Notes: generated by a model from the sequence alone, not told the origin. Counted from the stretch's first letter, positions 1 to 7,727 are shown. The stretch is DNA of 14,103 nt from an uncultured Chloroflexota bacterium (GCA_937876225.1 CALFIC010000031.1:1-14103), one strand, 5' to 3'. Numbers and translations: made by a program.

Positions 1-60
1 AAGTGAAGTGAAGTGAAGTGAAGTGAAGTGAAGTGAAGTGAAGTGAAGTGAAGTGAAGTG
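1..60. repeat. Pentanucleotide microsatellite, (AAGTG)12
   Basis: Twelve uninterrupted copies of AAGTG fill the first 60 bases and may continue beyond the left edge. There is no sequence divergence between copies, which is typical of a slippage-prone simple repeat. It lies about 110 bp upstream of the M16 peptidase start. No open reading frame was assigned to it. It could be an intergenic tract, the end of an upstream gene, or a place where an assembly collapsed. Confidence 0.95.
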
Positions 61-70
61 TGAATTCGTA

Positions 71-110
71 GAGACGCTGCCTGCAGCGTCTCCCCTAGGC
101 TTGCCTAGGG
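71..110. repeat. Two adjacent perfect palindromic hairpins (REP-like)
   Basis: Hairpin 1 has arms GAGACGCTGC (71-80) and GCAGCGTCTC (83-92) with the 2-nt spacer CT. Hairpin 2 has arms CCCTAGGC (93-100) and GCCTAGGG (103-110) with the 2-nt spacer TT. Both are perfect and they abut without a gap. No T-tract follows on either strand, so an intrinsic terminator is unlikely. The GTAGAGACGC-type motif resembles palindromic repeats I associate with cyanobacterial and Chloroflexota intergenic regions, but this was not checked against a genome. Confidence 0.7.
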
Positions 111-169
111 AATGAAGAATATTGTGTATACTGAGGTACTGAATCAGAAAAGAATACGAAGGTCTTCAA

Positions 170-1441
170 ATGCAAACAGTTCATGTATTAGATGGTGGGT
201 TGCGGGTTGTCATTGAATCATTGCCCCACACCCATTCGGTATCGATTTGTTGTATTATCGCCGTTGGGTCGGGCCACGAAACTACCACCCAGAGCGGTAT
301 GGCCCATTTCATCGAACATATGTTGTTCAAAGGAACTCCCCGTCGTCCCACTCCCAAACTCCTAATCGAAACCATCGAAGGGGTCGGTGGTATGATTGAC
401 GCCTATACCAACATTGAATCAACGGTCTATTCGGTCAAAGTGGCCGATATCCACCAAGCCCGGGCCATTGATTTGCTGGCCGATATGGTGCTCAACCCCA
501 ATTTCACCCCTGTCGATGTCGAAAAAGAGCGCAAGGTTATCATCGAAGAAATCAGCCAAACGGCGGATAGTCCCGCCGAATTGGTGCACTTGTTGTTTGA
601 TGCTCACTTGTGGGGCGATCAACCATTGGGTCGCGATATTGCTGGCAGTGAAGCCACGGTAGCGAGTTTTGCGCGTGACGCCTTGGTCGAATTCTGGCGC
701 CAACATTATGTACGCAGTAACGTGATTATCTCGGTGGCAGGCAATGTCAATCCAGTGGCAATCCTCGCCATGATTGACGAAGCCTTTGCGCCGATGCCGG
801 TGGCGCCAATGGCGACGCTCATCGCTACCTTGCCGTTTCACGCTGGCCCACAATTGCACGTGCACCGTGATGACAGCGAGCAAGTGAATTTTTGTTTGGG
901 GATGCCGGGGTTGGCGGTATCAGACCCCGATCGCCGCGCCATGTTGGTCTTTGATGCGATTGTGGGGGGGAATTCTACCTCACGCTTGTTCCAAGAAATC
1001 CGCGAAGAACGGGCTTTGGCCTATATGATTGGCTCGTATTCGCGCGAATTCGCCGATGCCGGCAAATGGGTCGTGAGTGCCAGTGTCGATGCTGACGCGA
1101 TCGACGAAACTATCAGCGCAGTGATGCAAGTATTGCGTACGGTGCGCAACGAGGGGATTACTGCCGCAGAATTGGCCCAAATCAAAGAACAAGTCAAGGG
1201 CGGGATTTTGTTGTCGCTCGAGGACTCAATGGCGGTTGCATCCCGCAACGGCTCGCATTTGTTGCGCTACGGTCGGATTATCCCCCTTGCTGATGTAGTC
1301 AGCGAAGTTGAATCGTTGCAACTCGGTGATGTAATGCGGGTAGCTGAGCGGATTCTGCGCCCCGATGGCTTGCATTTGGCACTGATTGGTCCCGTGAAAA
1401 AAATTACTGGCTTGCAAAAAGAATTGCATTTTACGGCATAA
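170..1441 (+). CDS. M16 family zinc metallopeptidase (processing-peptidase-like)
   Basis: A 423-residue insulinase/mitochondrial-processing-peptidase-type (M16B) protein. The inverted zinc motif HxxEH is at H46-E49-H50, and a downstream zinc ligand E127 fits the family's 76-residue spacing (segment EKERKVIIEEI, 118-128). The C-terminal M16 domain carries the glycine-rich GGNSTSRLFQ and R/Y segment ending at Y285. Family knowledge says both elements are needed for activity and are sometimes split between two subunits. Here both are in one chain, which suggests a self-sufficient homodimer. No signal peptide or membrane segment is seen, so it is probably cytoplasmic. The start is supported by GAAGG (158-162) 7 nt upstream of ATG. 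The gene stands alone, converging on the peptide transporter operon. Substrate unknown; oligopeptide degradation or protein processing is the family expectation. Confidence 0.93.
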   Translation: MQTVHVLDGGLRVVIESLPHTHSVSICCIIAVGSGHETTTQSGMAHFIEHMLFKGTPRRPTPKLLIETIEGVGGMIDAYTNIESTVYSVKVADIHQARAIDLLADMVLNPNFTPVDVEKERKVIIEEISQTADSPAELVHLLFDAHLWGDQPLGRDIAGSEATVASFARDALVEFWRQHYVRSNVIISVAGNVNPVAILAMIDEAFAPMPVAPMATLIATLPFHAGPQLHVHRDDSEQVNFCLGMPGLAVSDPDRRAMLVFDAIVGGNSTSRLFQEIREERALAYMIGSYSREFADAGKWVVSASVDADAIDETISAVMQVLRTVRNEGITAAELAQIKEQVKGGILLSLEDSMAVASRNGSHLLRYGRIIPLADVVSEVESLQLGDVMRVAERILRPDGLHLALIGPVKKITGLQKELHFTA

Positions 1442-1479
1442 AAAACCAGCGGTGGGACATCAACATGTCCCACCGCTGG
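1440..1479 (-). terminator. Intrinsic terminator of the peptide transporter operon, probably bidirectional
   Basis: Perfect 15-bp stem with arms CCAGCGGTGGGACAT (1446-1460) and ATGTCCCACCGCTGG (1465-1479) and a 4-nt loop. Read on the minus strand, the stem is followed directly by six T (complement of 1440-1445), so it is a strong rho-independent terminator for oppF. Read on the plus strand, it lies directly after the M16 stop codon but is followed only by AATAATTGTTT, a weak U-tract. Confidence 0.9.
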
Positions 1480-1488
1480 AATAATTGT

Positions 1489-2466
1489 TTAGGATACTTG
1501 ATCCCAGAAATGACAAGCCGCCCAGCGGTTGGGTAATTTTTCTTCGAGCGGCGGTTCAATCTGTTTACAGATATCTTTGGCCATCCAGCAACGAGTGTGG
1601 AATCTACAGCCTTTGGGGGGATTAGCAGGACTTGGTACGTCCCCTTGCAAGACGATTTTTTCGCGTTGCATGGTGGGGCGTGGACGTGGTACCGCCGCGG
1701 CCAAGGCTTTGGTGTAGGGGTGGAGCGGGCGTTGGAATAACTCGGCCCGCGGTGCCAGTTCGACCATTTTGCCTAAATACATCACCCCAATCCGCGTGCT
1801 GATATATTCCACCACCGCCAGATTATGCGCCACAAACAAATAGGTCAAACCGAGGTCGGCTTGGAGATCACGGAGGAGATTCAAGACTTGGGCCTGAATA
1901 CTGACGTCAAGCGCCGATACGGGTTCGTCGAGGACGAGCAATGAGGGTTCCATCACCAAGGCTCGGGCAATGCCGATGCGCTGACGTTGCCCACCGGAGA
2001 ATTCATGAGGGAATCGTTCGAGTAATGATGATGACAGGCCTACTTTTTCCATCACCGCTTGGACTTTGGCGAGTTGGCTTTGGCGATCGCCGATATTGTG
2101 AATGACTAAGCCTTCGGCGATACTTTCGGCGACGGTGCGGCGTGGATCAAGTGAACCGTAGGGGTCTTGGAAGATAATCTGCATTTTGCGCCGTAGGGCT
2201 TTGAGGTCGCGGCGTGACGCTTTGAGGACGTCTGTGCCTTCAAAATAGACATTGCCGCTGGTGGCTTCGATGAGGCGCAACAAGGTGCGGGCGACAGTAG
2301 TTTTACCACAGCCACTTTCACCGACGAGGCCAAGCGTTTCCCCTTTTTTGATGGCAAAAGAAACATCGTCGACGGCTTGGACTTGGCCGGTCACGCGGCG
2401 TAGTAACCCACTTCGGATGGGGAAGTGCTTGACGAGATGCTTTATTTCGAGCAGATTTTCGCTCAT
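1489..2466 (-). CDS. oppF: Oligopeptide/dipeptide ABC transporter ATPase, OppF/DppF type
   Basis: A 325-residue cytoplasmic ATPase that would power peptide import with OppD. Visible motifs: Walker A GESGCGKTT (49-57), Q-loop Q100, signature SGGQRQR (157-163), Walker B ending LVLDE (177-181), D-loop SALD, and H-loop H214 in the form AHN. The C-terminal oligopeptide-transporter domain (from about residue 235) ends with four cysteines, C287, C293, C300 and C318. That arrangement is reported to bind a [4Fe-4S] cluster in some DppD/OppD homologues. The frame is open to a further upstream ATG at 2547, but the start at 2466 is chosen because it forms an ATGA overlap with the oppD stop, has GGAG 7 nt upstream, and places the conserved N-terminus correctly. 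Last gene of the operon, ending just before the terminator. Confidence 0.94.
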   Translation of the reverse strand: MSENLLEIKHLVKHFPIRSGLLRRVTGQVQAVDDVSFAIKKGETLGLVGESGCGKTTVARTLLRLIEATSGNVYFEGTDVLKASRRDLKALRRKMQIIFQDPYGSLDPRRTVAESIAEGLVIHNIGDRQSQLAKVQAVMEKVGLSSSLLERFPHEFSGGQRQRIGIARALVMEPSLLVLDEPVSALDVSIQAQVLNLLRDLQADLGLTYLFVAHNLAVVEYISTRIGVMYLGKMVELAPRAELFQRPLHPYTKALAAAVPRPRPTMQREKIVLQGDVPSPANPPKGCRFHTRCWMAKDICKQIEPPLEEKLPNRWAACHFWDQVS

Positions 2467-3446
2467 AGAGAAGCTCCATTTTCGGCATAGAGCCAACAAC
2501 GTACTTGGCGTCCTTGATGGGCAATTAACGGTGGGGCACTGTCGCAACGGTCGAAGTGTTTGTGACAGCGGTCGGCAAAGCGACAGCCCACCGGTGGATT
2601 AATCATCATTGGCACGGTTCCCTCAATCACTGCCAAGGTGCGGTTTGATTGATCACCGAGTACGGGCATTGAATCGAGTAGTGCTTGTGAATAGGGGTGG
2701 AGCGGTGCCTCAAATAGCGTGACGACATCGGCCATTTCGACGATTTGGCCGGCATACATCACAATCACGCGGTCGGCCATTTCGGCAATCACTCCGAGGT
2801 CGTGGGTGATAAGCATGATGGCGGTATGGACCGTTTTGCGCAGGTCACGCATTAATTCGAGGATTTGCGCTTGGATAGTCACATCCAAGGCGGTGGTTGG
2901 TTCGTCTGCAATCAATAATTCAGGGTTACTGGCCAGTGCCATGGCAATCATGACGCGCTGGGCTTGTCCACCCGAAATTTCGTGGGGGTATGAATTGATG
3001 CGTTGCGCGGCATCAGGGAGGCGTACGAGATGCAATAATTCGATAGCGCGTTTTTTGGCATCGTCATTGGTCATTTTTTGGTGGATTTGGAGTACCTCGG
3101 TGATTTGTGAGCCAATGGTATATACGGGGTTGAGGCAGGATGTGGGCTGTTGAAAGATCATTGAAATCTGATTGCCCCGGTAGGTGCGCATCGTCTCTTC
3201 GGGCAATTGCACCAAATCGACGCCATTGAACAACACTTGCCCTGCGACGATTTCGCCAGGGTCAGATACCAGCCCCATAATCGAGAGCGATGTGACACTT
3301 TTGCCACTGCCGCTTTCGCCCACAATTCCCAATGTTTCACCGGGTGCTAAATCAAAACTAATGTCATCAACGGCTTGTACCACGCCGTTGGGCGTGAAGA
3401 AGTAGGTTTTGAGGTTTTTTATCGATAGCAAAGGTGTATTTGTCAT
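2463..3446 (-). CDS. oppD: Oligopeptide/dipeptide ABC transporter ATPase, OppD/DppD type
   Basis: A 327-residue ATPase, partner of OppF on the cytoplasmic side of the OppBC permeases. Motifs: Walker A GESGSGKS (43-50), Q-loop Q99, signature SGGQAQR (158-164), Walker B ELLIADEP (176-183), H-loop THD with H215. The sequence SCLNPVYTIG after the Q-loop is typical of the peptide/nickel ATPase subfamily. The C-terminal domain has C288, C294, C301 and C317 in the same x5, x6 spacing as OppF, the probable iron-sulphur site of this subfamily. The ATG at 3446 overlaps the oppC stop as ATGA, and the gene overlaps oppF the same way. A GAGGAG lies 12 nt upstream, a rather long spacing, so translational coupling probably helps initiation. 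Confidence 0.95.
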   Translation of the reverse strand: MTNTPLLSIKNLKTYFFTPNGVVQAVDDISFDLAPGETLGIVGESGSGKSVTSLSIMGLVSDPGEIVAGQVLFNGVDLVQLPEETMRTYRGNQISMIFQQPTSCLNPVYTIGSQITEVLQIHQKMTNDDAKKRAIELLHLVRLPDAAQRINSYPHEISGGQAQRVMIAMALASNPELLIADEPTTALDVTIQAQILELMRDLRKTVHTAIMLITHDLGVIAEMADRVIVMYAGQIVEMADVVTLFEAPLHPYSQALLDSMPVLGDQSNRTLAVIEGTVPMMINPPVGCRFADRCHKHFDRCDSAPPLIAHQGRQVRCWLYAENGASL

Positions 3447-4471
3447 GATTGCGGTTTGCTCCTCTCGCGGATTGCCGCTAGTTGTGCATCACGTTGGCCT
3501 CGGCGGATTTCGGTTTGGACTCGTGGGTCGAGCGCATCGCGTAAGCCATCACCGATGTAATTAATGGCCAATGAACAGACCAAAATTGGGAGTGCTGGCA
3601 CAAGTGGCATCCACGGGTAACTAAACATATAACTATTGGCGAACGACAACATATTGCCCCAGCTTGGTGTGGGGTCTTGGATACCAAAGCCGAGAAAACT
3701 CAACCCTGACTCTGCTACCAATGTGCCACTTAACCCGAGCGTGTACGAAATAATAATCGGTGGCAACGCATTGGGCAACACGTGGGTAAGCATATTGTAG
3801 AGATGTGAGGCGCCGAGCGCACGGGAAGATTCGATATATTGTTGCTCGCGAATCGACAACACCATGCCCCGTACAAAGCGTGCCACCCCGGTCCAACCCA
3901 AAATAATAAAAATCGTGATAATCAAAATGACTTGATTTGCTTCGCGGTCACTAATTGCCATAATAGCGCCAATGAAGTATGAAAAAATCGCCGGTATCGG
4001 GATGGCTTCGCTACTTTGGATGACAATGGCACTTGCAATCAACAATAGTGTAAAGGTGGGGAAGGTCGAAATAAATTCGATAAATCGCGTGACCAGATTG
4101 TCGATCCAGCCCCCAAAATAACCTGCCACGAGCCCAATAATCACGCCAATAATGGTTGAGGCGGTCACGACCGTCAAAGCGGTCGTGAGCGATACCCGGG
4201 CGGCATAAATCAAGCGCGTAAATAAATCACGCCCCAAATGATCGGTGCCAAAAAAATGATAGGAGCCATCTGCAGCATGTTGGAACGGGGTCGTATAGGC
4301 ATTGCCTAGTGATATGGCATCGCGGGGATAAGGGGCAATCCACGGCGCAAGCATCGAGGCGACATAGATCGCAATCAAAATCCCCAAACAGACCATGGCA
4401 ACGGTATGCTTGCGAAAGCGACGCCAAATCAATTCTGATTGGCTGGCGGGGCGAGCGGTGGGTGTGGTCAT
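3443..4471 (-). CDS. oppC: Peptide ABC transporter permease, OppC/DppC type
   Basis: A 342-residue inner-membrane permease. The N-terminal OppC-type segment has a first membrane helix at about 23-43, followed by the family hallmark GTDHLGRD (75-82). Further helices follow at about 96-118, 139-151, 160-174, 181-197, 240-262 and 295-320. The cytoplasmic EAA loop that contacts the ATPases is at about 212-236 (ESSRALGASHLYNML). Between two helices there is a modest extra stretch around 152-180 compared with the short loop I expect in this family. The start is supported by AAGGGG 6 nt upstream of ATG; this site overlaps the oppB stop region, 12 nt away. The gene shares an ATGA overlap with oppD. 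Confidence 0.94.
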   Translation of the reverse strand: MTTPTARPASQSELIWRRFRKHTVAMVCLGILIAIYVASMLAPWIAPYPRDAISLGNAYTTPFQHAADGSYHFFGTDHLGRDLFTRLIYAARVSLTTALTVVTASTIIGVIIGLVAGYFGGWIDNLVTRFIEFISTFPTFTLLLIASAIVIQSSEAIPIPAIFSYFIGAIMAISDREANQVILIITIFIILGWTGVARFVRGMVLSIREQQYIESSRALGASHLYNMLTHVLPNALPPIIISYTLGLSGTLVAESGLSFLGFGIQDPTPSWGNMLSFANSYMFSYPWMPLVPALPILVCSLAINYIGDGLRDALDPRVQTEIRRGQRDAQLAAIRERSKPQS

Positions 4472-4483
4472 GATACGCCCCTT

Positions 4484-5683
4484 TTATGACAAACGAATGC
4501 GCGGATCAAGAATACTATACAAAATATCGGTAATCAGATAACCGATTAACAACAGAAAAATACTCACCATCGTTAGCGCCATCGCCACACTATAGTCGTT
4601 GCGCCCAATCGAATCAACCAACAACCGTCCCAGCCCAGGCCAATTAAAAATCGACTCGGTAATCGCGGCGCCACCAAATAATTCCGCCAGCACCCCGGCC
4701 ATAATCGTGATAAACGGCAACATGGCGTTGCGCAAGGCGTGCTTGAGCACCACAGTGCGCTCTTGCAACCCTTTGGCGCGGGCGGTGCGGACATAATCAA
4801 GCCGCAAGACTTCGAGCATGCCCGAGCGAATAAACCGACTATACCCAGCGATATTGACAAATACCAGCACACTACATGGCATCACAAAATGAAGAAAACG
4901 GTCGAGGGAAGATTCTGCAACCACATTCCCGATAAAGGGCACCGCATAATCGCTATTGGCAACTGCATTGCCAGGGGGTAAATACGGCAGACCGGCTTCT
5001 TTGGCGGCAATTGCAAAAATCAATATACAAATGATCCCGATCACAAATGTCGGTATTGAAGAACCAACAAATGAAATCGTTGTCATGGTGTAATCAAAGC
5101 GAGAGTATTGACGTACGGCGGAATACACACCGAGTGGTACGCCAATCAAAAGCGCAATCAATGATGATATCCCCATGAGTTGCAAAGTATACGGCAAACG
5201 ACTTGCAATCAACGTGGCGATAGGACGATCACGCAAAATTACTTGTGATAACCCAAAGTCCCCAAATAAAATTCCACGACTCGTGCGTCGACCTGAAAGG
5301 TCGGCAAAGGTGACCGGCTTTTGACAACCATCTTCAATTATTTCGGTATGGCCATCGGGGTAGCGCAAGCGGGCTTGGCCAGGAATGGCACATCCTGCCA
5401 TCGTATTACCCAAAAATGATTGTCCTGCAATGGTGATTGGACCACTCGGGAAGCCAATTAACCAACGACTAAAGCGGTAGGGTAAGTATAAGTCGAGTTC
5501 AAACCGTTCTTTGATGCGGAGGATATCTTCGTTTGATATTTTGTTGCGACCACTGTTTTGGGCTTGATGTAAGCCCGAGAGTGGTCCACCAGGGGCGATA
5601 TACAGTAGTCCAAAGGATACTAATGCCGATGCAATCAGTACCACAAACATTTGGATAATCCGACGTGTTAAAAATGTCGCCAC
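4484..5683 (-). CDS. oppB: Peptide ABC transporter permease, OppB/DppB type, with an extracytoplasmic insertion
   Basis: Inner-membrane permease of 399 residues, longer than the roughly 310-340 usual for OppB. The N-terminus (RRIIQMFVVLIASALVSFGL) is the first helix, then IAPGGPL. The core restarts at GDFGLSQVILRDRPIATLI, and the EAA loop is at about 296-325 (DYVRTARAKGLQ). Between RWLIGF and GDFGL, where relatives have a few residues, there are about 62 extra residues (79-140) with cysteines at 98 and 120, predicted to lie outside the membrane. The frame is open to a TTG at 5698, but GTG at 5683 is preferred because GGGAG (5692-5696, minus strand) sits 8 nt upstream of it. It lies 109 nt downstream of the binding-protein gene across a hairpin and 12 nt before oppC. 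Confidence 0.92.
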   Translation of the reverse strand: MATFLTRRIIQMFVVLIASALVSFGLLYIAPGGPLSGLHQAQNSGRNKISNEDILRIKERFELDLYLPYRFSRWLIGFPSGPITIAGQSFLGNTMAGCAIPGQARLRYPDGHTEIIEDGCQKPVTFADLSGRRTSRGILFGDFGLSQVILRDRPIATLIASRLPYTLQLMGISSLIALLIGVPLGVYSAVRQYSRFDYTMTTISFVGSSIPTFVIGIICILIFAIAAKEAGLPYLPPGNAVANSDYAVPFIGNVVAESSLDRFLHFVMPCSVLVFVNIAGYSRFIRSGMLEVLRLDYVRTARAKGLQERTVVLKHALRNAMLPFITIMAGVLAELFGGAAITESIFNWPGLGRLLVDSIGRNDYSVAMALTMVSIFLLLIGYLITDILYSILDPRIRLS

Positions 5684-5741
5684 GATAGCGGCTCCCAATT
5701 ACAATCATAATAGTAAGGCTGAATGGGTCGCGGCGGTAATG

Positions 5742-5778
5742 AATCCCATCCAACGAGGAATACTCGTTGGATGGGATT
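5742..5778 (-). terminator. Intercistronic hairpin between binding protein and permease genes
   Basis: Perfect 16-bp stem with arms AATCCCATCCAACGAG (5742-5757) and CTCGTTGGATGGGATT (5763-5778) and loop GAATA. It begins 14 bp after the binding-protein stop codon in transcription order. No T-tract follows on the minus strand, so it is not a classical terminator. Such hairpins behind the first gene of importer operons are known to protect the upstream mRNA from 3' decay or to allow partial termination, giving more binding protein than permease. That role is inferred here. Confidence 0.7.
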
Positions 5779-5792
5779 GCTGAGGGATGGAT

Positions 5793-7727
5793 TTACTTGA
5801 CGAACAAGTTGAAGTCCATGTGCTCCCAGGTGGGGCTGGCAAGCGTTACTACTTGGACCTTGCCCTTGGCGGCAGCGTCAACTACAGTTTGGACTTCGGC
5901 ACCGGCACCGAGGGTTTCGGTACCGAGGACGTCGACGTTACCGGTCAACAAGGCAGCCACGGCGGCATTGGTGTCCGCATAGAACTGAATGACAATCTTT
6001 TTGATCTTGGGGGCGTTGCCATAGTAATTTTCGTTGGCTTCAAAGGTCATCTTCTGACCCTTTTCCCAAGCGGTAATTTTGTATGGTCCGTTGCTCCAAG
6101 GCTTTTCGGCAACTTCGGGCAAGGTTGGCCAATCTTTGGCGGGGACGTCGGCCAAGGTCTTACCCTTGTACGGTCCATCGCTCTCGATGGGTTGCTTGGA
6201 CGGAGCTGGGCCGAACCCACCGGTGTAGAAGGTAGGCCACTGCACGCCAGGCAAGAATACCAAGGTTTGCTTGGTGTCGCTCTCTTGGGTGAAGGTTTGT
6301 ACTGAATTACAGAAGGTGAAGGTGGTGGCACCGGAATCTTTGTCACAGGTGGTCTTGTGGCCGAGTTCGTAGTCGGCCTTGGTCACCGGTGAGCCATCTT
6401 GCCACTTCATGCCAGGCTTCGTTTCGAAGCTGACGGTGAGTTGCTTGAGCTTCAAGGGGCTGGTGCCGTCCCACTTGACGGTGGCGCCCGTGGCATCGGT
6501 CACTTCGACATCTTTGGCCAAGGCTACGGCTTCGCCAGCAGTGCTCCATACCATGTCGCCGGCTTTGACGTCGACATCGGCATTGGTGGCACCATCACCC
6601 AACTTGGGCAATTTGGTGAACCCAACGGCTTGGTAGTCGTAGTCGAGGCTGGTGACCATCTTGGCGCTGAGCAACCCGGCGGCGGTGGTGGCTACTGCGG
6701 CACTCTCAACCAAGGTGTACAACGACGCAGGCTCTTGGGTGAAGCCAAGCACTGCGGTGTCTTTGCCTGGCAATTCCCAGTCTTCGATGTTGTAGGTGTA
6801 GTACTCGGTGGGGTTTGGCTTGAAGTTTACCAACTTCTTGTTGGCAGCAGCAGCTTCGACGCGGTTGAACAACGGCAAGCTGACCATGTCCTTCGAGAAT
6901 TCTTGTTGGACGATGGCGTATTGCTTGATGCGTTCGGCACGGTCGAGGGTGTTGTTGGCGGCGATGATGGCCTTGCTGGCCTTCTCATTACACCAACCCA
7001 TGCTGTTTTGCCCTTCCCAGTTGTTGCTGGGCAATGGGATTTGGTTACAGGCATAGAGCGACACACCGCCGGGATCGGCTTGACCGACCCATGCGAAGGC
7101 GCCGATTTCGAAGTCACGGCGTGCCAACCCAGTGGTATCGCCGAACCACCATGAACCGGGGGCGTGCGTGCGTGAAATGGTGATACCACAGTTGTCCTTG
7201 AGTTGTTGCTCAAGTACGGTGGCCCACGTCTGACGGAAGGCGGCGTTGGTGGTGGTGAACTTCAAGAACAACGGCGCGCCGTCCTTGTTGGCACCATCTT
7301 CCCAACCGGCTTCCTTCAACAACGCCTTGCCCTTTTCAGGGTTGAAGTCGTAAACGGTCACACCGTCGCTGGTGGCTGCCCAGTGGTTCTTGGGCAAAAA
7401 GGTGTCCATCAACAACCCTTTTTGTTGCTCTTCAGTCAAGAACGGATAGACTGACTTGATCAACTCGGGGCGGTTGGTGCAGTACGCAATGGCCTGACGG
7501 ACCTTCACGTCTCCCAAAATTGGGTGGGGGGTGGTGAATGAAGCGTCTTTGGCGACTTCCTTCTCAACCACGACGGTTTCCTTGACGGGGGCACTCGTCT
7601 CTTTCACGACCACGGTTTCCTTGATTGGCTGTTGAGCGGCTTGGCTCCCACAGGCTGCAATCAAGGGTACGACCATGGCAATGACGAAGAGCACTGCGGC
7701 GCGGCGCAAGAGATGCTGCTTCAACAT
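5793..7727 (-). CDS. Family 5 peptide-binding lipoprotein with circularly permuted lobe order
   Basis: A 644-residue extracellular binding lipoprotein for the adjacent OppBCDF importer. Residues 1-25 are a signal peptide (KQHLLRRAAVLF start, hydrophobic core) ending in lipobox IAAC with C26 as lipidation site. Residues 27-65 are a linker with two KETVVV repeats. The first folded part (about 67-318) starts with DVKVRQAIAYCTNR (73-86). In ordinary family members this motif opens the second lobe, in mid-protein. It continues to the usual C-terminal end, NIEDWEL (313-319). After PGK, residues 323-644 contain the usual first half: TAVLGFTQEPASL, GMKWQDGSPVTKADYEL (439-455), GPYKITAWEKGQ (547-558), and finally WEHMDFNLFVK (634-644), which normally leads into the DVKVRQ motif. 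Cysteines at 83, 180, 227, 246, 461 and 473 may form disulphides. ATG has AAGGAG 6 nt upstream. First gene of the operon. Confidence 0.92.
   Translation of the reverse strand: MLKQHLLRRAAVLFVIAMVVPLIAACGSQAAQQPIKETVVVKETSAPVKETVVVEKEVAKDASFTTPHPILGDVKVRQAIAYCTNRPELIKSVYPFLTEEQQKGLLMDTFLPKNHWAATSDGVTVYDFNPEKGKALLKEAGWEDGANKDGAPLFLKFTTTNAAFRQTWATVLEQQLKDNCGITISRTHAPGSWWFGDTTGLARRDFEIGAFAWVGQADPGGVSLYACNQIPLPSNNWEGQNSMGWCNEKASKAIIAANNTLDRAERIKQYAIVQQEFSKDMVSLPLFNRVEAAAANKKLVNFKPNPTEYYTYNIEDWELPGKDTAVLGFTQEPASLYTLVESAAVATTAAGLLSAKMVTSLDYDYQAVGFTKLPKLGDGATNADVDVKAGDMVWSTAGEAVALAKDVEVTDATGATVKWDGTSPLKLKQLTVSFETKPGMKWQDGSPVTKADYELGHKTTCDKDSGATTFTFCNSVQTFTQESDTKQTLVFLPGVQWPTFYTGGFGPAPSKQPIESDGPYKGKTLADVPAKDWPTLPEVAEKPWSNGPYKITAWEKGQKMTFEANENYYGNAPKIKKIVIQFYADTNAAVAALLTGNVDVLGTETLGAGAEVQTVVDAAAKGKVQVVTLASPTWEHMDFNLFVK

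Noticed and set aside
1..60. CRISPR array
   Set aside because: Repeats are 5 bp with no spacers; this is a simple tandem repeat.
104..132. Promoter for the M16 gene using TATACT (127-132)
   Set aside because: The -10 looks good, but at 17-nt spacing the -35 is CCTAGG inside the palindrome, and TTGCCT is 20 nt away.
2467..2547. Longer OppF start at 2547 adding 27 residues
   Set aside because: The extra residues overlap the oppD coding end in another frame and have no family similarity; the ATGA-coupled ATG at 2466 has a good ribosome-binding site.
5684..5698. TTG start for OppB at 5698
   Set aside because: The GGGAG ribosome-binding site would lie inside the coding region; the GTG at 5683 has it at the right distance.
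6399..7154. Long plus-strand frame (251 codons) inside the binding-protein gene
   Set aside because: Antisense shadow of a well-supported lipoprotein gene; glycine/valine-rich translation without family motifs.
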